From the NCBI GenBank assembly GCA_965371325.1, contig CBDUXZ010000155.1, forward strand, positions 1 through 5,581: DNA of 5,581 nt, in the 5' to 3' direction. The notes under the pieces are model-generated. The model was not told where the DNA came from. It worked only from the letters and a program-made list of their open reading frames with translations, and made no database searches. Numbering within the stretch: position 1 is the first letter of the stretch; each line of letters starts with the position of its first letter. Origin of the DNA: CBDUXZ01 sp965371325 [NCBI: uncultured bacterium] (GTDB taxonomy: Bacteria; JAUYMQ01). Positions 5,513 to 5,581 of this stretch are shown here, piece after piece. The position numbers and the translations under genes are program-made.

Positions 5513-5581
5513 ACACGGGCGCACAGAGCGGGCGAGGTTTCTTGATGGGGAGTGATGGGGCCGGAAGAACGCGCTTGAGAG

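Noticed and set aside
5535-5581. ATG 5546 with an upstream purine run as the start of a next gene
   Set aside because: Only about a dozen codons are visible before the window ends, with no recognisable motif; it cannot be supported.

Overview
The window looks like chromosomal DNA from a high-GC bacterium. A Gram-negative, proteobacterium-like host (possibly a deltaproteobacterial or related uncultured lineage) is suggested by the AtoE-type permease, by a tripartite C-terminal sorting tail of the PEP/IPTL-CTERM kind, and by a 'GGGGTCAGGTCT' palindromic repeat of a type I recall from proteobacterial genomes. This assignment is inference; no rRNA or marker gene is present.

Left part (about 100-3380), conserved metabolic genes: a TIGR00027/LCMT-type SAM-dependent methyltransferase (104-991, +) shares an ATGA stop/start overlap with an AtoE-family short-chain fatty acid permease (988-2448, +). 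Facing them is an amidohydrolase-2 family protein (2546-3382, -) that lacks the usual HxH metal motif. The 97-base gap between the two convergent genes is almost filled by a 93-bp element with perfect 28-bp inverted arms (2455-2547). The last two bases of the element are part of the amidohydrolase stop codon.

Middle part (3383-4186), no intact gene: it holds the amidohydrolase leader, an AT-rich patch with promoter-like hexamers, a run of possible hairpins ending in a strong terminator-like stem-loop (candidate small RNA, 3561-3740), and a start-less relic of an integrase-core (rve) transposase on the minus strand (about 3924-4142).

Right part (4187-5581): a sulfotransferase gene (4187-5020, +) with clearly more A/T-rich codon use than the left genes, beginning about 45 bases beyond the transposase relic, which suggests horizontal acquisition. 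After it comes a decayed gene of which only the C-terminal cell-surface sorting tail remains (5238-5450), followed by a strong, probably bidirectional terminator (5460-5512).

The methyltransferase and permease are probably co-translated. A shared pathway with the amidohydrolase (acyl-CoA or carboxylate breakdown and short-chain acid transport) is possible but speculative. The right half reads as an accessory segment assembled from transferred and broken pieces. I see no convincing new multi-gene system. The most notable items are the repeat element that supplies part of a stop codon, the unusual active site of the amidohydrolase, and the candidate structured RNA.
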